This document shows, piece by piece, positions 22,977-35,900 of a stretch of 64,000 nucleotides of DNA; the stretch's first letter is position 1, and every line of letters starts with the position of its first letter. The translations under genes and the position numbers were made by a program. The notes under the pieces are model-generated. The model saw nothing but the letters and a program-made list of their open reading frames with translations, did no database searches and was not told the DNA's origin. The DNA comes from Basidiobolus meristosporus CBS 931.73 (taxonomy: Eukaryota; Basidiobolomycota; Basidiobolomycetes; Basidiobolales; Basidiobolaceae): the NCBI GenBank assembly GCA_002104905.1, contig MCFE01000118.1:1-64000 (forward strand), given 5' to 3'.

Positions 22977-23984
22977 ATGGAAAGGAACTCTCCAAATCTT
23001 CTATTTCCTGGGAAGCAAAAGGTGAAACGAAACGAAACTGCTCACCCCAATTACATACACCGTGACAGAGATTCCCCTTTGCCTGCTGCAACCGACGGCC
23101 GATCGAGCTCAACCTCTTCCAATCAGCACTCTTTCCTCCATCTCCAAAGCGTCCTTCCAACACCGTCAACTCACTCTTCGCACCTTATCAGTGCCAGGGA
23201 CAAGGATGAAAATATTGGTTGGGCCTATTCTAGTAGGCCGAGGAACAACCCAAATATTCCCGTTAACCAGTCCTTTTCTTCGGAGGGAGATAGGCTACAT
23301 ATACCGCCCTTGGAGCCCAAAGTCTATATCGGCCCACCAGATAATTGGGAAAAGCTGTTAAGCGCCTTGCAAATCGATCCAAGTCATTCCGAGATAAATC
23401 CACGTACACCCTTGGCGGTGCCATCATTACAGAACAATATTATATCAACCCCTAATTGTAGCAGTAGAAGTCCCGAGAGAAAATCATTTGGACCCGATAA
23501 TTGCCAGAAAAAAACAACGGAGAAGTCACCCAGCGACAAAGATCCAAGTCAGATGAAGCCTGAGGCTCTTGAATCTGGATTGGATCTAGAGCCGTCGCCT
23601 AGTATCAATGACAGAGCAGAAGAGTCTACGCAGCCGGATTCAGCCGAGTCATCCAGCAGAGCACAAACCAGGGGAACCTCGCCTATTCCCTCTGATACAG
23701 AGGCGGATGGGAAGAAACACGTGTGCCAGCTCTGCAACCGCAGTTTCTCGCGGCCAAGTGCGTTGAAAACTCACATGTACACACACACCGGAGAGAAGCC
23801 ATTTACATGCACCTATCGGGGTTGTGAAAAACGATTCTCCGTTGAATCGAACCTTCGGCGCCACTATCGACTTCACCTATCCCACGAGAGACATTTGCAG
23901 GAAAGGACCCCACGCGATACCTACGAAAAAAATGTCATCTCGCTTCCCAGAAAACCCCCCAATTTTCGCCCACCACCCTCATAG
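22977..23984 (+). CDS. C2H2 zinc-finger transcription factor (two fingers)
   Basis: Single-exon protein of 335 residues from the ATG at 22977. Residues 1 to about 245 are Ser/Pro/Asn-rich and probably disordered, with a short ordered-looking segment (KVYIGPPDNWEKLLSALQID). Two adjacent classical fingers lie near the C-terminus: C250-x2-C...H-x3-H270 (HVCQLCNRSFSRPSALKTHM) and C278-x4-C283...H296-x3-H300. They are joined by the canonical HTGEKPF linker. The SRPSALKTHMYTHTGEKPF first finger with a CTYRGCEKRFSVESNLRRH second finger is the arrangement found in many fungal regulators with paired C-terminal fingers. The target genes cannot be predicted. A basic, proline-rich tail ends the protein. 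Confidence 0.9.
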   Translation: MERNSPNLLFPGKQKVKRNETAHPNYIHRDRDSPLPAATDGRSSSTSSNQHSFLHLQSVLPTPSTHSSHLISARDKDENIGWAYSSRPRNNPNIPVNQSFSSEGDRLHIPPLEPKVYIGPPDNWEKLLSALQIDPSHSEINPRTPLAVPSLQNNIISTPNCSSRSPERKSFGPDNCQKKTTEKSPSDKDPSQMKPEALESGLDLEPSPSINDRAEESTQPDSAESSSRAQTRGTSPIPSDTEADGKKHVCQLCNRSFSRPSALKTHMYTHTGEKPFTCTYRGCEKRFSVESNLRRHYRLHLSHERHLQERTPRDTYEKNVISLPRKPPNFRPPPS

Positions 23985-26900
23985 TTCACGAGTGCATAGA
24001 CAGCCTCACCACACTTGAATAATCTCCTATGTTGAGTCTTCTAGCAACCAACAAAAACATTTCATTATGAGTCGGAGTGGTGCTTCTTCGCATGCTCGGA
24101 ATACTTGCTCTTGATCGCGTGAAAGCTAACGTATACGACGCAATGTTGCTACCATCTCTCCAAACCCCATATCAAACCCACATTTTTGAAGAATGCTTAC
24201 TTCATGCAAACCCTTCCCTCTTTATTAGTGACATATCCATATCTTTGTTGTATTATAGCATTGGTTCAGGCATACACTATTTGGCTTTTATCAAACCACC
24301 CAACAAAATATTGAATACCTAATTGATTCCTCACATGTCGCATCCACCTTGCTTTCCCTTGGTTGTTTACACTCAACAGTGGCCGAGAAATGCTCGCGCA
24401 CACATGTGACGTATTCTGCACAAGGGCCACTGCGACGCTGACTGGATTCTTGGTTCGTTGGGGGGGCATAAGTGATCCCGCGAATATCGCGGGTTCCGCT
24501 ATAATGCCGTGGAACCTCCTTTCCAGCCTAATCCATCAACGATCCTGTCCCGAGGCTCGTTCGTTGGAACCGTCTGTAACCATGACCATAGAGAAACATT
24601 GAAGGCTGGCCAGCCCTCCGCAGAGCTAGGCGAGATGTGGGCTGGGTTGGCTTCCGCGCCTACTTCAACGTAACCATCCAAAATTTTCTATCATTCCATG
24701 TGATCCGAACTGATCACGAAAAAGCATCACGAGGCCTAGGCCGGAGTATCTTCCGACTTCAGAGGCTATCTCGTTCCCTGCCCACTCTATCCTGATTGAT
24801 GTTTCCAGATTATTCAAGATCGATCATTAGAATTTAAATCAAATCATCGTTTCGAACAGTGCCAGCCTGGGCCGGCTTGGTGGACATGGGCTGCCTCCAT
24901 TCCGATACTACGAGCTTGTAGGTCGCGGTCCAAGAGGAACCCATCGCCTAGTGGCCTATTTCACAAGCATATGGTCTGCAGAAGCCTTGCCAGGATGGGG
25001 AATGGCGGGATCATCAGCGGCCTCCTTAGGCGGCTAATAGGCTGGTGGTTGGATGGAATTGAATGTGTGATAAGACCAACTGGTGGATGGAATTGGTTAC
25101 GCTGTATCGGACCTATATTTGGTGGGCCAATTTGGAAAGGCCAATCGTTTTACAGGCGGAGAGTTGCTACCAAGCCTACAAATCTTGATTTTTCTCCAAC
25201 TGCTGGTGATTAGATCATTTTTTTTCATCGGATGGAGTATGTGATTGGTGATTATGACGACATGAGCTCATCCCCGGGTATAGTATGCACAGGTTTTCAT
25301 GGGGAAGCTCACGATCGGAGAACCATCTCCAATCGCCCTTTCGGGCTGGGCCGATAACCTGGAACAACCTCAGCTTGATCCCTTCGCGTCCGCTGCATTT
25401 CCCGTATCATGCTCACAATCCCAACCCAACTGATTGTGGTGAAATGTGGTATGCTGGATGCTAATTCGATGCCTAATCCATCGCCAATAGGCCATGATTT
25501 CATCGACTTTCAGCTATCAGATTAGATGGCAAATCTCTGACAAATATGGCCACTTTGTATCACTGGGAGTTCGATTAATCGGTATCGAGAGTCCGGTTTG
25601 ATACCAAATCAAGACAAGGGGATTAGACCAACGACTGCTAAATCGTTGCCAATTCCCATCCGCCAAAGTACCCGGACGTTACCCGCATCGTGATCTTGAT
25701 CGATCTTTGATCAATGCCTACCCTTCATTTACCTCTCGATGCGTATTCCGAAGGAAAAGTCTTCCCCGGAGCAGGCGGCAAGTTGTTGGTCCCATCCACA
25801 CTTCTGGGTATGACTGGTGGGGCTGGAAGCGAAGGATTGAGCCCTCCAGAGAGAGTCTGGAATCTTTGTGCTTGGTGAAATCCCAAGCCAAGCCCTGGCA
25901 GAGATCTAACTGGATATAGTAACACTCTAACCATTTGCTGTTGCCAAAGAATCCCACCACATGATGCAGATGGTTAGCTCGAGTGAACGGTGCCATTGGA
26001 AGGGTTGCCGACTGATAGGGGCTTTCGGGACGGAGTGGATGGCTCGGCGCTGCGTTCCGTCGATATTGATTTGCCGAAACCCAGCCTGATGGAAATTCCC
26101 ATTGACTTGGAGAGAAGCGGGATTCATTTTCCATCAATCCATCCATTCGCACTCCGATGGGGTCGTCATGTATGCGAGCATCAGACCAGCATTGGCGAAT
26201 CAAATGCACCACAGGTGGTCTCTCATGAAAAGCCCATGGAATACCACCAATGGATGGCCGCTCGAGTAAGGATTTAATCCAGCTAAACGTACCCACCTCG
26301 CTCTTCCTATCACAGCGGCCATCTAAGCTCTTCCTATCACAGCGAGGCGGAGCTGATTTGGCGGTAACTGCATCGGAGAAGTGCATGGCCAGCAGATTGG
26401 GTTGGCCTGACGAATGGCGAGGTTTACCCAGGGTGCCCAGTCCAACCAATGCTTCAGCATGCACCCTCAACCCCCAAACGCGTAAATCCATGGTGCGGAT
26501 GGGGTCGAAAAAATGGCGGTGTAGCCATGGTGCCTTGTGTGTGTCCGGTGGGTAGGAGAATGGTGATCTAGAAGTGCTGACGCCAACCACCAATGAGCGG
26601 GAGGTTCCAAGCAACGCCATCTTCTGTCACGAATCGGATGAGCACTTGGTCGATCAACTGTGTGATCTAAGCGACTTTCGAAGCTTCGATTGTTCCAGAG
26701 TTGGGGGAAGGGTGTACCAAGTGGTACGGGTTGGGTTGTGTGCGAGAACTTCATCGACCCAGGCGGATATTGTTGTAGCACGATCAGATGTGCAATCGGC
26801 GGAGAACTACGGATCTTGCTTGCGTCTCCTGTTGGGCCCCAGCAGGTTCTATACGGGTGGCTCTGTACCTGGTGTAAGTACCTAGCGTTGGAAGGACGAC

Positions 26901-29900
26901 TGGAGGTGCAAGGCTCCCTGTCAGTCATCGAATGGTGCCTGAGGTGGTCGATAAGGAAATCCTTGTGGCAGATAAGGGTTCTTCGAAGCAGGCGCTGCTG
27001 CCAAATAGAAATACCAGACTTCCTGGCGGGGGGAATGGCCGTGACGCCACTTGCCATATTATGTGCCTACAGCCTGCGTGGTTAGGATCTATCTCTATGT
27101 AATCCAACAAGAGGCTTGGGTGATGAAGACGGCATGGTCTGAGGATTGGCATATCATCTAGTCTCATATGCAGCCCTATGTCCCGCCTGCGCCTGAGCTT
27201 CCAAGGTCAGCGGTGCGAATTCCAGCGGATTTCTGGCTGGCCTGCTAATGCTCTGACCAAGAATGGGTGAAGCAATGAGGGAAAGGTATTTGGAAACGAA
27301 GTCCGAAAAATTCCACAAGAATGAGCAGTGGAGTGTACCAAAGAGGTCCATTTGTAACCACTCTTAGGTGGTTAGTTGTAGTCCTCTTGGCCGCCTACCG
27401 ATCCTAGCCATATACGGATTCGACTTGACTCGATTCGACTCGACCTGATCCGGAATACTGGGCAGCGGACCTTGCAAACGGGTAAGAGCTGATCTCCATC
27501 GATTTTACCCTCTTCAAACGATGAAGGGCATACGAATCACTACAATTGGTTCGTTCCCGCCAACTCGCACACCAATCAATTCCAAACCAGTCGACCTGTT
27601 TATTCACCTGTAAACCTACAGCGTTGGGACGTTGTCCTGGGTATGGGCTGATTTCTGGGCCGCCTTCACTTTGGTAGCCATCGTACATCCTACTGAGCCA
27701 CATTCTAGCGCATCATTCTACATCTGTCGTTGATACGGTGGTAATTGACATGGAGTGTGGTCAGCTAGTAGGTAGTTGGTGCCACTGAGAGTTCATCTGT
27801 TGATCTAGCGGTTGTCACAAGCGTAGAAGTATAGGGATTGCTTGCAGAATATAGCTATGGGAATCTGGCTTTGATTCACTCTACAAAATGGCTGCTCATC
27901 TGCTTGATGAGCATGGGTGGGCTTGTTTTTTTGGAGAATGCCTTAAAGTACTAGCAAACCATGCTATAGTGTCTGACACAAAGTGGCTGCATAATGGAGT
28001 CATCCAGATCCCGGACATATGCACTATATTTTTCAACGGATCTTAAAGATACTGCATGTGATAGGCGGATCCAGCATATTATGTGATGTGCACTTGATGA
28101 TCTGGTCTATGCAACCATGGCATCGATCCTTTGCAAGGTATTGGAAACTAAAGGATACAGAATATATCCAATAAGATCCCAGGAGCATGTGTGCAAAGCT
28201 TGGAGCCATATACTGAGTACCTGACATTATGGCTAAATCTTACAAGTATATTCCAGTGGAGATTATGGCTATGGAATACAAATGTGGATAGACCAGGACA
28301 GCAGTTTCTAGGCCAAAGTAAATGCCCAGATGGAGGTACAAAATCCGCAGCATATACTAACTGGCATAACTCCATTGACTAAGGCCCTAGAATTAATTCC
28401 TCATCTGGTGTATTGCTTGTGGAGCAGGTCAAGCACAGCCAGCCTAGCTATTAGTTCCTGATTTTCTCAATGCATGCTGACTTCTTTATGATAGCATGCC
28501 AGAGTTCTAATGACATCTTGTATATCTGCCTACTCATCATCATCTCACTCAGCAGCTTCCCAGTTCTCCAGTGACTCCTGATTTTCAGACTTTGCTCTAT
28601 AATTCACAGTATCTGCCTCCCATGCTGCAATAGGTTTCTTTGGATACCTAATTATTGTTGTAAAAATTCGGAATTCCACCTAAATATTCCCCTCACTTAG
28701 TCACTTAGATCATTACCTTCAAATCCTAGAGAATACTGACCAGATTCCTTGTTGGGATTTACTTAGAATATTTACCCAGAACATGAAAATAAGATAAGTT
28801 GTCCAAACAGCCCCAAACTTTGCACACATGTTCTTGGGACCTTCCTTAACCTATTCTATGCATTTACAATGCCAAAACCATGTAAAAGTATAAATACTAC
28901 TTTTATATTCAATAAATCATCAAGTGAAAACCACATAATCTACTTGTCCTCCCAATCACTTCCAGTATCTCCAAGACTCTTACAACAGGTTACAGGCCCC
29001 AAGCTGTCACTCTCTGCAATGTCTACTACTGCTATTACTGGAATTTTTCCCTCTGCTGAAAAGTTGGATGGATCTAACTACCAAGTGTGGAAGGTAATGA
29101 TGAAGATTCTGCTACAAGAAAGAGGCCTTTGGGATATTGTCATGGGAGAAGAATGCCCTCCTAAAAACATGGGAGAGGAAGCTTTAAGTACCAGAAGAAA
29201 GGACAAAGTGCCTCTAACTGCATTTGCCTTAATGTCAAGGACAAATTGCTAATTCAATGCTCAGGAGCAAAAACTTTTGTAAGAGTGTTGGAGATATTGG
29301 AAGTGATTGGGAGAACAAGTAGATTATGTGGTTTTCACTTGATGATTTATTGAATGTAAGAGTAGTATTTATACTTCTACCTAGTCTTGGCATTGAAAAC
29401 ATGTAGAATAGGTTAAGGAAGGTTCTAAGAACATGTGTGCAAAGTTTGGGGCTGTTTGAACAACTTTGAGAATTTTCATATTCTGGGTACCAAGTATTTT
29501 GGTGAAAATATTCTAAGTAAATCCTAACAAGGAATTTGGTCAGTATTCTCTAGGATTTGAGGTAATGATCTAAGTGACTAAGTTAGGTGAGTATTTAGGT
29601 GGAATTCCAAACTTTTACAACACTCCCACTCAGCTAAATGTTTATACTGACTAGTCCTAATTTTGACCTAAGATATTCATACTTGTCATTAGCTAATGGT
29701 TTGGTAAATATGTCTGCAATCATTTCATCTGTATGACAGTAAACTAAGCTAACTAAGCTATTCTCTATAGCTTCACATATGAAATGATGTCTAATATCTA
29801 TGTGCTTGGTTCTAGCATGAAAAGTTGGATTTCTACCTAGTTGTATACATCCTTGTATATCTTGAAATAAAGTAATAGGCATTTTTTGACATAGGCCTAA

Positions 29901-32900
29901 ATCTGTAAAAAGCTTTCTTAGCCACATTGCTTCTGTTGTAGCTTCACAGACTGCCATATACTCTGCCTTGGTGGTAGAAAGTGCTACAGTAGGTTGCTTT
30001 CTTGAATTCCATGAAATTGCTCCTTTACAGTAAAGAAAGGTGTATCCTGTGGTAGATCTTCTGTCTTCCAAATTTTGTCCCCAATCAGCATCAGAGTATC
30101 CCACAAGATCCTGTTCTGAATCCTTATGAGTGAATCTTAAGCAGACAGCAACAGTTCCTTTTAGGTATCTAAAAATCAACTTAACTGCTGCAATATGATC
30201 AGATCCATAGTTTTGATTATGTTGGCTGACAACTCCCACTGAATATGAGATATCTGGGTGTTTTCCAAGCATGATATACATCAGACTGCCAACCATAGAT
30301 TGATAAAAAAAGTCAGGGCTTTCAGATGGCACCAAGCTCTCTTGATTTGGTTGAGTCTTGACCAAGTAAGGTTTGTCTCCATTGGGGTAGCTGCCAGTCT
30401 ACAGTCATCCATTTTGTACTTCTTTAGTATATCTTGAATATACTGGACTGGCTTAGGGTAATAGTCTGGGTACTTCTGTCTATGGAGAACTTAATTCCTA
30501 AGTAGTAACTGAGTTCTCCTAGTTTGGACATCTTGAACTCCTTAGATAGGCTGGATTTAGTCTCTTCCAGTGTTTCTACATTATTAGTGGCTATAATAAG
30601 ATCACCCACATATAGAGCTAATAGAACTGGATTTGCTCTATCTGGCTTATAGTATAAACTATAGTCAGCATTACTCCTTTTGAAACTCAAAGATTGCAAA
30701 TAAGAAACTATTTTACAATTCTAGGCTCTTGATGATTGTTTGAGACCATATAGTGACTTTTTAAGCTCACAGACCAAATGTGGGTTATTTTGGTCAACAA
30801 ACCCATCAGGCTGGTTCATATACACATCCTCATCAAGTTCTCCACTCAAAAATGCAGTTTTTCATCCATTTTATAAATAAAAAACTTATATTTGGCTGCA
30901 ATAGCCAGTATTAATCTGATGGAATTAAACTTGGCTACTGGTGCAAAGGTCTCAGTATAGTCAAGTCCTTTTGCTTGAGAGTATCCTTTGGCCATAAGGC
31001 TTGCTTTGTATCTTTCAATTTTACCATCAGCCTTGTATTTTGTCTTGAAGACCCATCTGCATCCAATTGATTTTTGGTTGATTGGTGATTTGACCAAGTC
31101 CCAAGTTTGATTTTCCTTCAGGGCCTGATATTCCTCAGTCATTGCAGATCTCCAAAACTTTGTCTGAGGGCTATTTAGGGCCTCTTTTACAGTCTGGTGT
31201 TCATCAATATGGACTGAATAAGCATAGGCTAAGTTTGTACCCTCATTGATATAGAAATTTGGGCTATTTCTTGTCTGATTGGATCTCTGTGTCATGATCA
31301 CATGACTACCATGAACACCCATGCCAAGTTTCAGCTTCCTAGCTCAATTTCTAAGAGATTCCTTCTGGAACCTTCTACCACCTTCCAGAAAGTTCCTGAC
31401 CATTCCAAACCATTGTTACACAATGGAACATTCCATGGAAGCTTCCCATCATATGTTTCATAGTCCAGTACCATATATGGTAACTACATGTCACATGACC
31501 TAGTCACAAGATCAGCTGATCCCTGACATATCTCCATGTGATATGCAAGTCTGTTCTTTAGTATATTCTCTCTTGGCACACTTACTGTGCCTCACCCCAG
31601 AACCCCATCAGTATTAGCCAATATCTCTTGGCATCCATATTGCCAAAAAGTATATATAGTCCTATCCCCCCTTATGTATTCCTCAGTCTGATAAACACAG
31701 GTCTTGAATAAACAGCCTTGCCTTGGAAATCTGCCTTGCCTTGTTGATCCACACCTACGTCCTTTCCTGGTCCTGCCTAACCTAGCCCTACTCTCCTGCC
31801 TTGTGTCTATTCATAACACTCAGGGCATTTGATACTGGAATGGTCACTTCTGGAATATTCCTGGGCACTGATTCTGGCTGAAACATGGTTGTAGAGTACT
31901 CTGGAGAGAAAAAATTCTCATTGTTTTGCTCTGATTCAATCCTGACAATTGGTGGACTTGGGGTCAGATTTTTGTTGTCATCATCAGATGTCATTTTTTG
32001 TGAAAATCTCAATTTTCATCAAACAACACCTCCCTGGACTTAATTAGCTTCTTTGCTTTGGTATTGTAGAGTCTGTATGCTTTACTCTCATTGCAGTAGC
32101 CCAAAAATATGCATTTTAAACTTTTTGGCTCAAATTTTGACTGATATCCAGGTAGTTTCTTTGCATATGCTGTACACTCAAGTATTCTTAGATGTTCTGC
32201 ACTTGGTCTGTATTCATACCATGCTTCAAATGGAGTAGAATCACAAAGTATTCTGTTATAACTCCTATTTTTAGGATATACAGCAGTGGCAACTGATTCC
32301 ACCCAAAAATCACAGGAAAATCTTTGATCATGGATCATAGATCTTGCCATATCAATTGTTGATCTGTTAGCATGTTCTGCTAGTCCATTTTTCTGTGGGG
32401 AGTATGGTACAGTAGTCTCTTGCTATATTCCATGAATCTTGCAGAAGTGAATGAAGAGTTTGGAGGGATATTCTTCACCATTGTCAGTGTCTATTTTCTT
32501 GATTTTTTTACTGGTTTCTCTCTCAACCATGGCTTTAAACTCCTAGAACTTAGACAGAGCCTCTTCCTTTCTCTCCATGAAGTAGGCCCATGTGTATCTG
32601 GTATAATCATCAATAAAAGTGATTAAATACTTTATCCCACCTAAGGATAAATTTTGCATAGGTCCACACAGATCTGAGTGAATTAGATCTAATTTTTTTT
32701 AGTTTTGATTATCACAGAGCTCTTCAGCAGTTTTCAGGCTTGTTTCCCATATATGCAGGCTTCACAGTGCTCCAAATTAGCGGGGGGATCAATTTTTACT
32801 CCAGAAAATAGCTGATCTTTGATCATTTTGTGCAAATAATCAAAATTGATGTGCCCAAATCTCCTATGCCAAAGCATTGATGTTTCTTCATTTAATTTAC

Positions 32901-35900
32901 CTATACTGGCTTCCAAATATGATGGAATATAAGTCAACTTGTATAGATTCTGATCTCCAATACCCAAAGCAATATGGGCACCATTTTGATCAGTGATCTT
33001 GCATCCAGAATTGTTAAAGCTGAAACTGAGTTCTTCTGCAGTGGCCTTGCTTACAGATAGTAGGTTCTTGGCTATCTCAGGTACATAGAGTACTTCTTTG
33101 AAAGTCAGTCTATGGCTCCCTTCACTGCTTCTTAGGTTTACTTGGATAGTTCCTTCTCCCACTGCATCAAGTGTTCTATTGTCACCCATGAAAACCTTCT
33201 TAATTGGAACTTCTTGATATTGGGTAAAAAGTTCTTTTTGGTGTGTAAAGTGTTGAGATGCTCCAGAGTCAGTATACCACGTCTCAGAATCCTTGTTTGT
33301 GGTCATATTCAGTGCAGATATGAATAGTCTATTTTCAGTTGTTGCAGCATTTCCATATTCAGGCTCTTTCTACTCACTATCTTTCTTTTTGAAGTACCAG
33401 TCTGATGTGTGTCCTTTCCTTTTGCAGTAGCTGCAAAACAGGTTGCTGTTGCCTTTATTGGGTCTTGGGTACCTCTTTTGTTGGTTATCATTGCTTATTA
33501 AAGCATTCTCTTCTTCCTTCTTATTGGTGCTTGATTTTCTTAATTCTTCATCCAGGAGCCTTCCATATATGTAATTTAAGGTCAAATATTCAGTCTGGAC
33601 TCTAGGGCTGATACAAGGCTCTGAAACATGTCTGTCAGACTATTCAAGATGGTAACTATCACATCCTTATCAGTAGTAGTTACACCCACAGATTCCTATT
33701 CATCTACCAGCAGGGTAATTCTGTTAATTAAACTTCTCATTTCTTCTCCTGGCAGCATCTTTGTAGTAAAGAATTTTCATCTCAGATACATTTTCTTAAC
33801 AGCTGAACATGACTGGTAGGTGTCTTCTAATGCCTTTCAGGCATTCTTTGCCGTTTTTGCTGTTGAGCATTAAATTAGCAATTTGTCCTTAACATTAAGG
33901 CAAATGCAGTTAAAGGCACTTTGATCTTTCTTCTGGTACTTTAAGGCTTCCTCTCCCACATTTTCAGGAAGGCATTCTTCTTGCATGACAATATCCCAAA
34001 GGCCTCTTTCTTGTAGCAGCATCTTCATCATCACCTTGCACACTTGGTAGTTAGATCCATCTAACCTTGCAGCCAAGGGAAAATTCCAGTAATAGCAGTA
34101 GTACACATTGCAGAGAGTGACCTAGCAAGGCCACTGCAGAAGGACTCAGTTTCAGCTTTGACAGTTCTGGATGCAAGATCACTGATTGAAATGGTGCCCA
34201 TATTGTTGTAAGAATCTTGGAGATATTGGAAGTGATTGGGAGAACAAGTAGATTATGTGGTTTTCACTTAATGATTTATTGAATGTAAAAGTAGTATTTA
34301 TACTTTTACCTGGTCTTGGCATTACAAACACATAGAATAGGTTAAGAAAGGTCCCAAGAACATGTGTGCAAAGTTTGGGGCTGTTTGGACAACTTTGAGA
34401 ATTTTGATGTTCTGGGTACCTGGTATTTTGGTGAAAATATTCTAAGTAAATCCCGACAAGGAATTTGGTCAATATTCTCTAGGATTTGAAGGTGATGATC
34501 TAAGTGACTAAGTTTGGTGAATATTTAGGTGGAAATACAAATTCTTACAACACTCCCACTCAGCTAAATGTTCATACTGACTAGTCCTAATTTTGACCTA
34601 AGATATTCAAACTTGTCTCTAGCTAATGGCTTGGTAAATATGTCTGCAATCATTTCATCTGTAGGACAGTAAACTAAGCTAACTAAGTTATTCTCTATAG
34701 CTTCACGTATGAAATGATGTCTAATATCTATGTGCTTGGTTCTAGCATGAAAAGTTGGATTTCTACCTAATTGTATACATCCTTGATTATCTTGAAATAA
34801 AGTAATAGGCGTTTTTTGACATAGGCCTAAATCTGTAAGCAGCTTTCTTAACCACATTGCTTCTTTTGTAGCTTCACAGGCTGCCATATACTCTGCCTCT
34901 GTGGTGGAAAGTGCTACGGTTGGTTGTTTTCTTGAATTCCATGAAATTGCTCCTTTACAATAAAGAAAGGTGTATCCTGTGGTGGATCTTCTGTCTTCCA
35001 AATTTCATCCCCAATCAGCATCAGAGTATCCCACACAATCATGTTCTGAGTTATTATAAGTGTATCTTAAGCAGATATCAGCAGTTCCTTTTAGGTATCT
35101 AAAAATCCGCTTAACTGCTGCAATATGATCAGATCCATAATTCTGATTATGTTGGCTGACAACTACCACTGAATATGAGATATCTGAACGTGTTCCAAGC
35201 ATGATATACATCAGACTGCCGACCATAGATTGCTAAGGAAAGTCAGGGCTTTCAGATGGCACCAAGCTCTCTTGATTTGGTTGAGTTTTGACCAAGTTAA
35301 GGTTTGTCTCCATTGGGGTAGCTGCCGGTTTACAGTCTTCCATTTTGTACTTCTTTAGTATATCTTGAATATACTTGGATTGGCTTAGGGTAATAGTCTG
35401 GGTACTTCTGCCTATGGAGAACTTAATCCCTAAGTAGTAACTAAGTTCTCCTAGATTGGACATCTTGAACTCCTTAGATAGGCTGGATTTAGTCTCTTCC
35501 AATGTTTCTAGGTTATTGGTGGCTATAATAAGATCATCCACATATAGAGCTAATAGAACTGGATTTGCTCTATCTGGCTTATAGTATATACTATAGTCAG
35601 CATTACTCCTTTTGAAACTCAAAGATTCCAAATAAGAATCTATCTTGCAATTCCAGGCTCTCAGTGATTGTTTGAGACCATATAGTGACTTTTTAAGCTT
35701 GCAGACCAAATGGGGGTTATTTTGGTCAACAAGCCCATCAGGCTGGTCCATATACACGTCCTCATCAAGTTCTCCATTCAAAAATGCAGTTTTTACATCC
35801 ATTTGATGAATAAAAAACTTATATTTGGCTGCAATAGCCAATATTAATCTGATGGAATTAAATTTGGCTACTGGTGCAAAGGTCTCAGTATAGTCAAGTC